Shown: positions 41,979-51,400 of the stretch, one piece after another
Layout of the letters: the number at the start of each line of letters is the position of its first letter
How positions within the stretch are numbered: the first letter of the stretch is position 1
NCBI GenBank assembly: GCA_020628935.1
Contig: JAHDEG010000008.1
Span: 62,001-126,000, forward strand
Reading direction: 5' to 3'
Source of the DNA: Flavobacteriales bacterium
GTDB taxonomy: Bacteria; Bacteroidota; Bacteroidia; Flavobacteriales_G; JALEGO01
Length of the DNA: 64,000 nt
Position numbers and translations under genes: made by a program
Notes under the pieces: generated by a model
Database searches by the model: none
Told to the model about the DNA's origin: nothing
The model's input: only the letters and a program-made list of their open reading frames with translations

Positions 41979-43892
41979 ATGGGAAAAATTATCGGAATAG
42001 ATTTAGGTACTACCAATTCCTGTGTTGCAGTAATGGAAGGTAATGAGCCTGTAGTTATCCCAAATAGCGAAGGTAAAAGAACCACTCCATCTGTTGTAGC
42101 ATTTGTTGAAGGTGGCGAAAGAAAAGTAGGAGATCCTGCTAAGAGACAAGCAATTACAAATCCTCAAAAAACAGTTTCTTCTATAAAGAGATTTATGGGG
42201 AACAGATTTGATGAGGTTTCTAAGGAAATAGGAAGAGTGCCTTACGAAGTTGTAAAGGGTAAAAACAATACGGCAAGAGTTAAAATTGATGATAGAGAGT
42301 ATACGCCTCAAGAGATTTCGGCAATGGTGCTTCAAAAAATGAAGAAAACGGCTGAAGATTATTTAGGAACTTCTGTTTCTGAGGCTGTTATTACTGTGCC
42401 TGCATATTTTAATGATGCTCAAAGACAAGCTACCAAAGAAGCTGGTGAAATTGCTGGTTTAGCTGTTAAAAGAATTATTAACGAACCTACTGCAGCGGCT
42501 CTTTCTTACGGCTTAGATAAGAAAGGTAAAGACATGAAAATTGTTGTGTTTGACTGCGGTGGTGGTACGCATGATGTTTCTATTTTAGAGCTCGGTGATG
42601 GCGTTTTTGAAGTTAAATCTACTGATGGTGATACGCACCTTGGTGGTGACGATTTTGATCAGGTAGTTATTAATTGGTTAGCTGATGAGTTTTTAAAGGA
42701 TGAAAACTTAGATTTAAGAAAAGATCCGATGGCGTTACAGCGTTTAAAAGAGGCTGCTGAAAAAGCTAAAGTTGAGCTTTCAAGCACAACTTCTACGGAG
42801 ATTAATTTACCTTATATTATGCCCGTTGATGGTGTGCCAAAGCACTTGGTTAGAACACTTTCTAGAGCAAAATTTGAGCAATTAGCTGACAGTTTAATAA
42901 AAAGAACAATTGAGCCATGTAAATCTGCACTTAAAAATGCGGGTATGAGCACAAGCGATATTGATGAGATTATTTTAGTTGGTGGTTCTACTCGTATACC
43001 AGCGGTTCAAGAGGCTGTGAAGTCTTTCTTTGGAAAAGAGCCTTCTAAAGGTGTTAACCCTGATGAGGTTGTTGCTGTTGGGGCGGCTATTCAAGGTGGT
43101 GTATTAACTGGTGAGGTAAAAGATGTTCTTTTATTAGACGTTACTCCTCTTTCTTTTGGTATTGAAACTATGGGTGGCGTTTATGATGTGTTAATTGAGT
43201 CTAACTCTACTATACCATCTAAAAAGTCAAAAATATATTCTACTGCTAGTGATAACCAGCCATCTGTTGAGGTTCATATTTTACAAGGTGAGCGCCCAAT
43301 GGCTAAAGATAACCGTTCGTTAGGTCGTTTTCACTTAGATGGAATTCCACCAGCACCAAGAGGTGTGCCGCAAATTGAAGTTACTTTTGATATTGATGCG
43401 AATGGTATTTTAAATGTATCGTCTAAAGACAAAGGTACTGGTAAAGAGCAAAGTATTAGAATTGAAGCAGGTAGCGGTCTTTCTCAAGAAGAAATTGATA
43501 AAATGAAGCAAGAAGCTGAAGCTAACGCTGCAGAAGATGCTAAAGAGAAGGAAAAGGCTGATAAAATTAACCAGGCTGATTCACTGATTTTTCAAACAGA
43601 GAAGTCATTGAAAGATTATGGTGGTAAAATACCTGCTGAGAAAAAGCAACCTATTGAAGATGCTTTAGCGGAACTTAAAACTGCTTACGAAGCTAAAGAC
43701 CTTGATAAGATTACGACTACTATGGAAACGTTAAATACGGTTTTCCAAGCGGCTTCTCAAGAAATGTATGCGGCTCAGCAAGCGGCTGAAGGTGGTGCTA
43801 CTGCAGATGCAGGTGATGCTTCTGATGCTACAGCTGATGCAACTGCAGAAGAAGTTACCGATGTTGAATACGAAGAGGTAGATAACAAGTAA
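41979..43892 (+). CDS. dnaK: Chaperone protein DnaK (Hsp70)
   Basis: ATP-driven chaperone of 637 residues that folds nascent and stress-damaged proteins with DnaJ and GrpE. The N-terminal ATPase domain starts [20 protein letters not shown]. The phosphate-2 loop reads [20 protein letters not shown], a Cys and His variant of the usual DLGGGTFD that I have seen in Flavobacteriia. The hydrophobic linker [15 protein letters not shown] separates the substrate-binding domain. The C-terminus ends VEYEEVDNK after an Ala/Asp-rich tail. dnaJ and grpE are not adjacent. It has its own promoter and a strong terminator, so it is a single-gene transcript. Confidence 0.98.
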   Translation: MGKIIGIDLGTTNSCVAVMEGNEPVVIPNSEGKRTTPSVVAFVEGGERKVGDPAKRQAITNPQKTVSSIKRFMGNRFDEVSKEIGRVPYEVVKGKNNTARVKIDDREYTPQEISAMVLQKMKKTAEDYLGTSVSEAVITVPAYFNDAQRQATKEAGEIAGLAVKRIINEPTAAALSYGLDKKGKDMKIVVFDCGGGTHDVSILELGDGVFEVKSTDGDTHLGGDDFDQVVINWLADEFLKDENLDLRKDPMALQRLKEAAEKAKVELSSTTSTEINLPYIMPVDGVPKHLVRTLSRAKFEQLADSLIKRTIEPCKSALKNAGMSTSDIDEIILVGGSTRIPAVQEAVKSFFGKEPSKGVNPDEVVAVGAAIQGGVLTGEVKDVLLLDVTPLSFGIETMGGVYDVLIESNSTIPSKKSKIYSTASDNQPSVEVHILQGERPMAKDNRSLGRFHLDGIPPAPRGVPQIEVTFDIDANGILNVSSKDKGTGKEQSIRIEAGSGLSQEEIDKMKQEAEANAAEDAKEKEKADKINQADSLIFQTEKSLKDYGGKIPAEKKQPIEDALAELKTAYEAKDLDKITTTMETLNTVFQAASQEMYAAQQAAEGGATADAGDASDATADATAEEVTDVEYEEVDNK

Positions 43893-43912
43893 GCTGCTTA
43901 TTGTTAGAATGC

Positions 43913-43948
43913 AAAACCCCTTTAACCGTTAGGTTAAAGGGGTTTTTT
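43913..43948 (+). terminator. Strong intrinsic terminator after dnaK
   Basis: AAAACCCCTTTAACC (43913-43927) pairs perfectly with GGTTAAAGGGGTTTT (43932-43946) around the loop GTTA, followed by more T. The A tract at its start lets it work in both directions, so it may also end transcripts coming from the convergent side. Confidence 0.92.
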
Positions 43949-43975
43949 GTGGGTTGTTTTGAATGTTTAGTGCTT

Positions 43976-44015
43976 CTTCGTTTTGACTTGAACCAAAACG
44001 AAGCGAAAAGTTCAA
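43976..44015. repeat. Hairpin element, copy C
   Basis: Perfect ten-base arms CTTCGTTTTG (43976-43985) and CAAAACGAAG (43994-44003) enclose ACTTGAAC. The loop's TTGAAC is complementary to GTTCAA at 44010-44015. A CTAAAATAATAG stretch follows, similar to the CTATAATAAC that follows copy B. The architecture is the same as copy B, but the arm bases differ in a self-complementary way. Confidence 0.6.
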
Positions 44016-44116
44016 GGCATACTAAAATAATAGCAACCAATCTCGATAAACTTAAGGTCGAACAAGTGTACGTAAAACGCACTAAAAACTTATGAGTGTA
44101 TGGCAGGTTTTGCCTT

Positions 44117-45145
44117 CTAAATAAAATTACTTTTATCTAAACTTAACCATTCTAGTGCGGAGCCATGTAGCAGTGCTTCTTTTGTTTTAAAGTCAGTAAA
44201 GGTTTCTTTAATAAGCTTACCTGGCTGTAATTCGCCCAAAGGGAATGGGTAGTCAGTGCCTAAAGCGATTCGGTTAGCGCCTACTAGATCAACAAGGTAT
44301 TTTAGCATGTTTTTATCGTGAACAAGACTGTCGAAGAAGAATTTTCCTAGGTAATTTTTTGGATTAATTGGGTTGTCTACGGCACATAAATCGGGACGAA
44401 CATTAAAGCCATGTTCGATACGGCCGATGGTTGCAGGAAATGATCCTCCGCCATGTGCAAAGGCTACTTTTAAATTTGGTAACCGCTCAAAAATGCCCCC
44501 AAAAATCATAGAACAAATGGCTAATGATGTTTCTGCAGGCATGCCCACTAGCCATGGCAGCCAGTATTCGGGCATCTTTTTTTGCCCCATCATATCCCAA
44601 GGGTGAACGAAAATTGCCGCACCTAGTTTTTCAGCTTCTTGAAAAAATGGAAACAGATTTGGGTTACTTAAATTCCAGTCGTTTATGTGTGAGCCAATTT
44701 CTACACCTCTTAATCCAATTTTCATACATCTGCGCAACTCTTGTATGGCCAAATCAGGATCTTGCATTGGAAGAGTGCCAAGGCCTACAAAACGTTTAGG
44801 ATATTTTTGTACTATGCCTGCAATATGATCATTAATTACTTTTGACACTTCTAACGTGTCTTTTGGTTTTGCCCAATAGGCAAACAAAACAGGTACTGTG
44901 CTTAATACTTGTACGTGTACATTTTGTTCGTCAGATTCAGTTATACGTTGTTTAGGATCCCAACAATTACACTGTATTTCGCGAAAAAATTTGTTGTCCA
45001 TCATCATACGAGCACAACCAGTTTTGTGGTGATCTAAGTGAATAAATCCTCCGTAACCAAATCGTTTTTTAAAATTTGGGATATGCTCAGGCAGAATGTG
45101 CGTGTGAATATCAATGGTTAATATTTGATCGTTTGTTAATGGCAT
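44117..45145 (-). CDS. 2-amino-3-carboxymuconate-6-semialdehyde decarboxylase (ACMSD)
   Basis: Amidohydrolase-fold metal enzyme of 342 residues. It decarboxylates the ring-opened intermediate of the kynurenine/3-hydroxyanthranilate pathway. The metal site is His14 and His16 (DIHTHILPEH), His in FVHPWDMMGQK, His in FAHGGGSFPAT and Asp in LGTDYPFPLGE. Similarity to animal ACMSD is visible across the whole length (KRFGYGGFIHLDHH, QVLSTVPVLFAYWAKP, YWLPWLVGMPAET). No other kynurenine-pathway gene is in the window. tyrS lies 23 bases upstream on the same strand. Confidence 0.92.
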   Translation of the reverse strand: MPLTNDQILTIDIHTHILPEHIPNFKKRFGYGGFIHLDHHKTGCARMMMDNKFFREIQCNCWDPKQRITESDEQNVHVQVLSTVPVLFAYWAKPKDTLEVSKVINDHIAGIVQKYPKRFVGLGTLPMQDPDLAIQELRRCMKIGLRGVEIGSHINDWNLSNPNLFPFFQEAEKLGAAIFVHPWDMMGQKKMPEYWLPWLVGMPAETSLAICSMIFGGIFERLPNLKVAFAHGGGSFPATIGRIEHGFNVRPDLCAVDNPINPKNYLGKFFFDSLVHDKNMLKYLVDLVGANRIALGTDYPFPLGELQPGKLIKETFTDFKTKEALLHGSALEWLSLDKSNFI

Positions 45146-45168
45146 AAACCTTGTTTCTGAAAATCGTT

Positions 45169-46443
45169 TTATACAGCTTTTACCAAAAAGTAATTCTTTT
45201 TACCTCGTTGTAATATTGCGTATTTGTTATTTATGAGATTTTCTGATTTTAGGGTAAAGTCTTCTTTTACTTTTTCTTTATTTATTTGAATGGAGTTTTC
45301 TTTAAGTGCTCTGCGCGCTTCTCCGTTTGATTTTAAAAAACCAGTACTGTTTGCTAAAAGTTCTATTACATTAATGCCTGCGGCAATTTCTGCTTGCGGT
45401 ACTTCAGCTTGTGGCACACCTTCAAAGACAGATAGAAAGCTGTCTTCAGAAATTGAATTTATTTCGTCAAAAGTTGTTTTTCCGAATAGTATCTGAGCTG
45501 CTTTTTGAGCTTGATCAACGTCTTCTTTACTATGTACTCTTGCAGTAATGTCTTCTGCGAGTGCTTTTTGGAGGAGTCTTAAATGTGGTGCTTCTTTATG
45601 TTGTGCGATTAAGTTTTTTATTGTTGGTTGATCAAAAAACGTAAATATCTTTATGAACTTTTCTGCATCTTCATCTGATGTGTTTAACCAGTACTGATAA
45701 AATTTATATGGGCTGGTTTTACTAGCGTCTAACCAAATATTTCCTCCTTCAGATTTACCAAACTTAGTGCCGTCAGCTTTTGTTACCAAAGGTGCTGTAA
45801 ACGCAAAAGAATCGCTACCGCCTTTACGTCTTATTAATTCTATACCTGTTACAATGTTTCCCCATTGGTCTGATCCTCCTACCTGAACTTTACAATTGTA
45901 TTCTTTATTTAAATGATAAAAATCGTAGCCTTGTACTAATTGGTATGTAAATTCTGTGAAAGACATGCCTGTTTCTAAACGACTTTTTACTGAGTCTTTA
46001 CCCAGCATGTAACTTATAGTAATGTGTTTACCAGCGTCACGAATAAAATCTAAGAATGAAAAATCTTTAAACCAATCATAGTTGTTAACTACTATTGCAT
46101 CTTTTTTGCCTGTGCCAAATTGAATAAATTTTGCTAGTTGTTTTTGTTGGCAAGAAAGATTATGCTGAATGGTTTCTTCGTTTAACAACTGTCGTTCCTC
46201 TCTTTTTCCTGAAGGATCACCAACCATTCCGGTTGCTCCACCAACCAATGCAACAGGTTTATGACCTGCTTTTTGAAGGTGCATTAGTAAAATAATTGGC
46301 ACTAAATTACCAATGTGTAATGAGTCTGCTGTAGGGTCAAAGCCTGCATAGCAGGTTGTAGGCTCTTTCAGAAGCTGCGCTTCTGTGCCGGGCATAATAT
46401 CGTGTATAAGTTCTCTCCAGGTAAGTTCTTGAATTACTGACAT
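45169..46443 (-). CDS. tyrS: Tyrosyl-tRNA synthetase
   Basis: Class I synthetase of 424 residues. The HIGH-type motif is in PTADSLHIGNLVPI (HIGN), and the KMSKS-type loop reads GTKFGKSEGGN. The Tyr-recognition stretch YQLVQGYDFYHLN is present. A C-terminal S4 RNA-binding domain is seen from about 350 (NVIELLANSTGFLKSNGEARRALKENSIQIN). It is the TyrRS-1 type with the S4 domain. The ACMSD gene is downstream and the HMA lipoprotein gene upstream, all on the minus strand. Confidence 0.96.
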   Translation of the reverse strand: MSVIQELTWRELIHDIMPGTEAQLLKEPTTCYAGFDPTADSLHIGNLVPIILLMHLQKAGHKPVALVGGATGMVGDPSGKREERQLLNEETIQHNLSCQQKQLAKFIQFGTGKKDAIVVNNYDWFKDFSFLDFIRDAGKHITISYMLGKDSVKSRLETGMSFTEFTYQLVQGYDFYHLNKEYNCKVQVGGSDQWGNIVTGIELIRRKGGSDSFAFTAPLVTKADGTKFGKSEGGNIWLDASKTSPYKFYQYWLNTSDEDAEKFIKIFTFFDQPTIKNLIAQHKEAPHLRLLQKALAEDITARVHSKEDVDQAQKAAQILFGKTTFDEINSISEDSFLSVFEGVPQAEVPQAEIAAGINVIELLANSTGFLKSNGEARRALKENSIQINKEKVKEDFTLKSENLINNKYAILQRGKKNYFLVKAV

Positions 46444-46453
46444 TGTACTAATT

Positions 46454-46897
46454 TTAACCTTCTTGGTTTGTTTTTTCTTCGCTTATTGGAATTTCAGTTA
46501 TAAATTTTTCTACTTCCATTTTTGTAACGGCATATTGTCCGTTATTTAGGTCTTGAATGGTAGAGATTAACTTATCTTCAGTTATTGTTTTATCATCATA
46601 TTGAACTGTTGCAATTTTATCTTCAAAGTTTATGCTGCAAGACTTAACACCTGATTGAGTAGAGAGCGTTTTTTGAATTTTACCCGCACATGCTTTTTCA
46701 CAAGCCATTCCTTCAATTGCTATACTAGCTGTTGAATTACTTGATAAGCTTGCCATTTCATCTGAACTAATTGCCTTTTTTGTAATTGTTTTTGATATTT
46801 CAGTAGGTGCTTTTTGAAGGCTTTCTGAAGTTTCATTTGAACTACACGCTTGAAGGCCAATGAAGCCTAAAGCTATTAATGCTAATTTGAAATTCAT
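46454..46897 (-). CDS. Lipoprotein with heavy-metal-associated (HMA) domain
   Basis: Protein of 147 residues with signal MNFKLALIALGFIGLQAC and lipobox Cys18. A Ser/Thr/Lys-rich linker leads to an HMA ferredoxin-like domain (about 55-125). Its metal loop reads IEGMACEKACAG, with Cys66 and Cys70 separated by three residues. Canonical HMA has CxxC, so this loop is one residue longer. A periplasmic copper or zinc chaperone role is inferred from the domain. Its ATG follows a TATTTTTG box on the same strand. Confidence 0.85.
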   Translation of the reverse strand: MNFKLALIALGFIGLQACSSNETSESLQKAPTEISKTITKKAISSDEMASLSSNSTASIAIEGMACEKACAGKIQKTLSTQSGVKSCSINFEDKIATVQYDDKTITEDKLISTIQDLNNGQYAVTKMEVEKFITEIPISEEKTNQEG

Positions 46898-46936
46898 GGT
46901 ATTTATTTTTAAGTGTTAATTAACAAGATTTAGATA

Positions 46937-46944
46937 CAAAAATA
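46937..46944 (-). promoter_or_regulatory. Candidate -7 box for the HMA lipoprotein-tyrS transcript
   Basis: The minus strand reads TATTTTTG, a perfect TAnnTTTG, 39 bases upstream of the lipoprotein ATG at 46897. Confidence 0.4.
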
Positions 46945-46988
46945 GGCATAACAACTATCTCTTTTATGAGGATGAGTATTTTTTAAGT

Positions 46989-46996
46989 TAAATTTG
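46989..46996 (+). promoter_or_regulatory. Candidate -7 box of tatC, near-leaderless
   Basis: A perfect TAAATTTG box ends four bases before ATG 47001. The mRNA would begin at or inside the first codons. The ATG at 47007 (codon 3) may then be the real start. Confidence 0.5.
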
Positions 46997-47000
46997 TTTT

Positions 47001-47861
47001 ATGGCAATGGATCAACCAACAGAGGAAAGTGCTGAGATGTCTTTTTTAGACCATCTTGAGATATTGCGCTGGCACATTATGCGCTCTCTTTTTGCTATTT
47101 TACCAGGTATAGTTTTCGCATTTATTTTTAAGGATTTTGTATTTGATAAAATTATTTTGGCTCCTAAAAATGCCGATTTTATTACCTTTCGGTTTTTGTG
47201 TAAGGTTTCGGTTTGGTTAAACGGAATAGTACCATCTATGGTTGAGACTGATACTCTTTGTATTGGTCAGAATTTACCAAAATTGCAAAACGTTGATATG
47301 TCTGGTCAGTTTGTATCACATTTAATGGTTTCTATTGTAACAGGTTTTATTATCTCATTTCCCTATATAGTATGGGAATTTTGGCGCTTTCTAAAGCCTG
47401 CTCTTAGCAAAGAAGAGCGTAAAGCTTCTCGAGGGTTTATTTTTTTTACCAGTATTTTATTTATAAGCGGTGTTTTGTTCGCTTACTATATTATAGCCCC
47501 TTTATCTATTAATTTTTTAATGAACTACCAAGTTAGTAGTGATGTTGAGAATATACCTAGGTTAAATTCTTACAATAGCCTGTTTATAAGCTTAATTCTT
47601 GGTTGTGGCGTTTTGTTTGAGCTGCCAGTACTTTCTTACTTTTTAGCTAAAATTGGAATCATTACAGAAAGCCTTTTAAAAAACTATCGGAAAATAGCGT
47701 TTGTAGTTTGCTTGGTTTTATCAGCCGTTATTACTCCCCCTGATATTTTTAGTCAGTTATTGGTAACAGGCCCGTTGATGGTACTTTATGAAATAAGCAT
47801 TAAAATAGTGCGCAGGGTGGAGCTTGCTAATAAAAAGGCTTTATCTCTACCAGTTAGTTAG
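47001..47861 (+). CDS. tatC: Sec-independent protein translocase TatC
   Basis: Polytopic inner-membrane receptor of the twin-arginine pathway. The protein has 286 residues and about six membrane helices. The N-terminal amphipathic MSFLDHLEILRWHIMRS is the signal-peptide recognition region. Further conserved segments are GFIISFPYIVWEFWRFLKPALSKEERK and the C-terminal AVITPPDIFSQLLVTGPLMVLYEISI. The 40-residue insertion after the first helix (FLCKVSVWLNGIVPSMVETDTLC) is also seen in other Bacteroidota TatC. tatA is not adjacent. It overlaps the convergent HAD gene by 4 bases. Confidence 0.95.
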   Translation: MAMDQPTEESAEMSFLDHLEILRWHIMRSLFAILPGIVFAFIFKDFVFDKIILAPKNADFITFRFLCKVSVWLNGIVPSMVETDTLCIGQNLPKLQNVDMSGQFVSHLMVSIVTGFIISFPYIVWEFWRFLKPALSKEERKASRGFIFFTSILFISGVLFAYYIIAPLSINFLMNYQVSSDVENIPRLNSYNSLFISLILGCGVLFELPVLSYFLAKIGIITESLLKNYRKIAFVVCLVLSAVITPPDIFSQLLVTGPLMVLYEISIKIVRRVELANKKALSLPVS

Positions 47862-48499
47862 TATTCGCTAAATAGGTTGAGAATATCATCTCCTTTTTGC
47901 ATCCAATATGTTTGCAATCCTGTCTTATTAGCTCCTTCAATATGTTGAATAGAATCATCAATAAATAAAGTTTTGGAAGGATTAAGTTTATTCTTTTTAA
48001 TTACATATTCGAATACTTCAGTATGCGGCTTTCGAAGCTGTATTTCATGTGAATAGTAAACTTCTTTAAAAAAATTTTGGTTTTTGAGGGATGATAGGCC
48101 ATGTGTTTTTTCTAAAATTTTATTAAAAGACTCTAAATGAATTTGATTGGTATTACTTAATAAAAAAGTATTGAATTTTTTATTTAAACGTTTTAATAGC
48201 TCCAATCGTTCTTTTGGGAAATCTTGTAGTAATGCATTCCATGCATCAATGGTTTGTTGATCAGTAATTTGTATTGGAGTCTTTAATTTAAGCTCATTTA
48301 CAAATTGCTTTGGCTGTATTTTGCCGGTTTCTAGTAAATCAAATAACCCCGACTGTTTTGCTTGCGAGTATTGTTGGTTAAAATCTGTAAATCCTATTTT
48401 TTCAAAAGCTTTAACAGTTAGGTTATAATCAATGTTGATGATTACACCACCTAAATCAAAAATTATTGCTTCTAGGTTTTGAATATCAATTGTTTTCAT
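47858..48499 (-). CDS. HAD-superfamily hydrolase, subfamily IA
   Basis: Protein of 213 residues. Motif I is IFDLGGVIINID, with nucleophile Asp15, where Gly17 replaces the usual second Asp, as in many YihX-type members. Motif II is LLSNTNQIH, and motifs III and IV are around YSHEIQLRKPHTEVFEYV and LFIDDSIQHIEGA. Such enzymes are small sugar- or nucleotide-phosphate phosphatases. The exact substrate is unknown. Its start lies inside the 3' end of the cyclase-HD gene (14-base overlap), so it is translated from the dxs transcript. Confidence 0.9.
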   Translation of the reverse strand: MKTIDIQNLEAIIFDLGGVIINIDYNLTVKAFEKIGFTDFNQQYSQAKQSGLFDLLETGKIQPKQFVNELKLKTPIQITDQQTIDAWNALLQDFPKERLELLKRLNKKFNTFLLSNTNQIHLESFNKILEKTHGLSSLKNQNFFKEVYYSHEIQLRKPHTEVFEYVIKKNKLNPSKTLFIDDSIQHIEGANKTGLQTYWMQKGDDILNLFSEY

Positions 48500-51400
48500 T
48501 TTCGAGCAGGGTTTGATATCTTTTTTTGACTAGTGTTAAATTCTGATATTTTTTCCAGTCTCTTGTAGACTGAGAAGTTTCAGTGAAATATTGATGCTGG
48601 GAGATAAATTTAATTTGTAGCGCATCCCACTCAAGGTCATTTTTAACAATACTTCTTTCTAAAAACTCACGTTTTAATTTATCTGATATTTTGAAAAAAT
48701 CATCTCGACCTAGATAATCTAAATCGGCATCGCAAAGGATTTTTTGAAAATGTGTTTGTGGTTTTGATGGCATTGATGTAGCATCAATTAAGTTTGTTAT
48801 TTCTTCAATTTGCATTTCGCTAAATCCAGATTTTGGGAGGTCTTCTTTAGCCATTTTTATTCCTATGTGTTCATTGTTATGGTATTGTTCAATAAATCCA
48901 GCATCATGATAAAGGGCAGCCGTCTTTATTAGTATCACATCTTCTCTTTTTAGCCCTTCTGCAATGGCTATTTTTTCTGCTGCTGCACAAATATCTATAG
49001 TGTGATGAACATTATGATAATAAAGATTAGAAGGAAGTTGTGTTCTTAATTTGGTTAAGAGGTTTTTTTCTGCTTTTTTGTAGTTGAGAATATGCCCGAA
49101 AATTAATTCATCAATTTTGGTAATTAATAAGTTATTAGCAATTTTCCCATTTTTGTTCCTGCTATATTCAGGCTTAATTCTGTCAACAAAGTACATTTCA
49201 ATTTCACCTTTGTTTTTAGCTTGAATTTTACCCCTATGGGTGCATTCAAAATAATCTTTTATATGTCTATATGTTACACCTGATATATTAACCTTTCCGG
49301 GTAAACAGGTTGTTTCAAGCCTGTTAGCAATATTTACAGTATCTCCCCAAATATCATAGGCAAATCGTTTAGATCCTATAACACCAGCGACCAAAGACCC
49401 TGTGTGAACGCCAACTCTTGCTTCCCAATATTGTTCACCATTTTTTATTTTTTCAAGCTTAAGCTCATCCATATAATGCTGAATTTCTAGGGCCGCTAGT
49501 ACTACATCATATGGGTTTGTTCTATTTCGAATAGGTATTCCTCCAACACACATATACGAATCGCCAATTGTTTTAATTTTTTCAAGATTATATTTTTCAA
49601 TAATGTCATCGAACTTCTTAAAATACTTGTCTAATTGTTCAACAAGCTCTTTCGGATTTAATTTTTCTGCTATTCTAGTGAAATTTTTAAAATCAGTAAA
49701 CATTACAGTTGCCATTTTAAAACTTCTTGGTTTCGCTTTTCCGCTTAGCTGAAGTTCTTTTGCGGTTTGCAATGGCAACATATTTCTTAATAATTCGTCT
49801 GATTTTTGTTTTTGCTCTTCAAGTTCAGCTTTCTGTTGTTCTATTTTTTCTTTTTGAAGAATAACTTCTTTGGTTCTTCTTTGTACAAGAATTGCGAGTG
49901 CCTTCTTTTGATTTTCAACCAGTTTAAATCTTGTTTTTATAGCCAATAAAGCAAGACCTATTAAAGCAAGCAGTAGTGCAACTCTAAACCACCACTGCTG
50001 AAAAATGGCTGGCTTAATATTAATGTTCATTTTTAAAGGGCTTTCATTACATAGACCGTCTGAGTTGCAAGCTTTGAGCAGAAAGGTGTAATTACCAGGC
50101 TCTAAATTATTGTAAATTGCTTGTCGGTTTGTAGTATGAACCCACTTTTCATCAAAGCCGTCAAGTTTATACTGATAAGAGTTTTTGGAGGATGATAAAT
50201 ACTGTAACCCTGCAAATTCAATGGTTAAATTATTTTGCTTATGCTTAAAATTCAATTCACTATTATAAGCGACATCTGTAGGCGATAATATCGGATTATA
50301 GTTTATTGATCGGTTGTAGAGTTTAACATCAGAGATTACTGGTACTGGAGGAACGGTGTTTATTATTATGTTTCTAGGATTAAAAATATTAAAGCCATTT
50401 ATTCCTCCAAAAATCATGTAATTATTCCTTCCTTTTGTATATGCTCCAGCATTAAATTCATTGCTTTGCAGGCCGTCTTCTTCGGTGTAAGTGGTGAAGG
50501 TTTGTTTACTAGGGTTAAACATGCAAAGCCCTTTGTTGGTGCTCATCCAAAGATTGTTTTTATGGTCTTTTAATATACCATACACCACATTATTAGAAAG
50601 TCCGTTTCTTTCAGAATACCTTTTAACCTGATCTGTCTTTTGAGAGAACTTTATTAGTCCTCCTCCATAGGTTCCGACCCACATAAAATCTCCGTCTATT
50701 AAAAGAGAGGTGATTATATTATTAAAACCAGTTATTTCATTTCCAAAATAAGTGACATTATAAAAGTCTTTATCTATTATTTTATAGAGTCCTCGCTCAG
50801 TTCCTACCCATAAATTTCCATTTTTATCTTCTTCAATACACCTAACTTGGCTAAAACTGGGTAATTTACTTCCATCTTTATTAAATACATCTCGTATAAA
50901 TTCAAACTCTTTACTAGATTTTTTATAAACGCCTATTCCGTATCGGGTTCCAAAATAAATATCTTTGTTTTTCGCTTCAGAGATTCGATAAATCGGATTT
51001 TCAATATATTCATTTTCTTTACTTCCCCAATGAAACATTTCTACAACCTTAATCACTTCGTTATTTTCGTTTCGCTCTATTTTTAGAAGTTGATCAATGG
51101 TTCCAGCCCAAAGTGTTTCATCAGAATCTTCGAGAATGGAATATACACTATTGTTAGATTTGAAATTAGGAGAGCTTGATAAATCGCTAGTTGTTATACT
51201 TTTATTATTTACCTTGTTAAACTGAGACAAGCCTTCTCTAGTGCCTATCCATACTGTACCTTTTTTATCTTCGTGCAGCGACCATACATTGGAATTGTTA
51301 GAATTATCTGTAAATCCTTTAATATGATCGAAATATTGTTTTGAAGGAGAAAATTTACTTACCCCGTTTGAAGTTCCTACCCAAATAACACCTGAGATAT

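Noticed and set aside
42003-42335. 110-codon frame antisense to dnaK
   Set aside because: It lies fully inside the conserved ATPase domain of dnaK and has no signal or family features; a shadow of a strongly coded gene.
43901-44095. 64-codon frame after dnaK
   Set aside because: It reads through the perfect terminator hairpin and hairpin copy C, which explain the sequence better than a protein.
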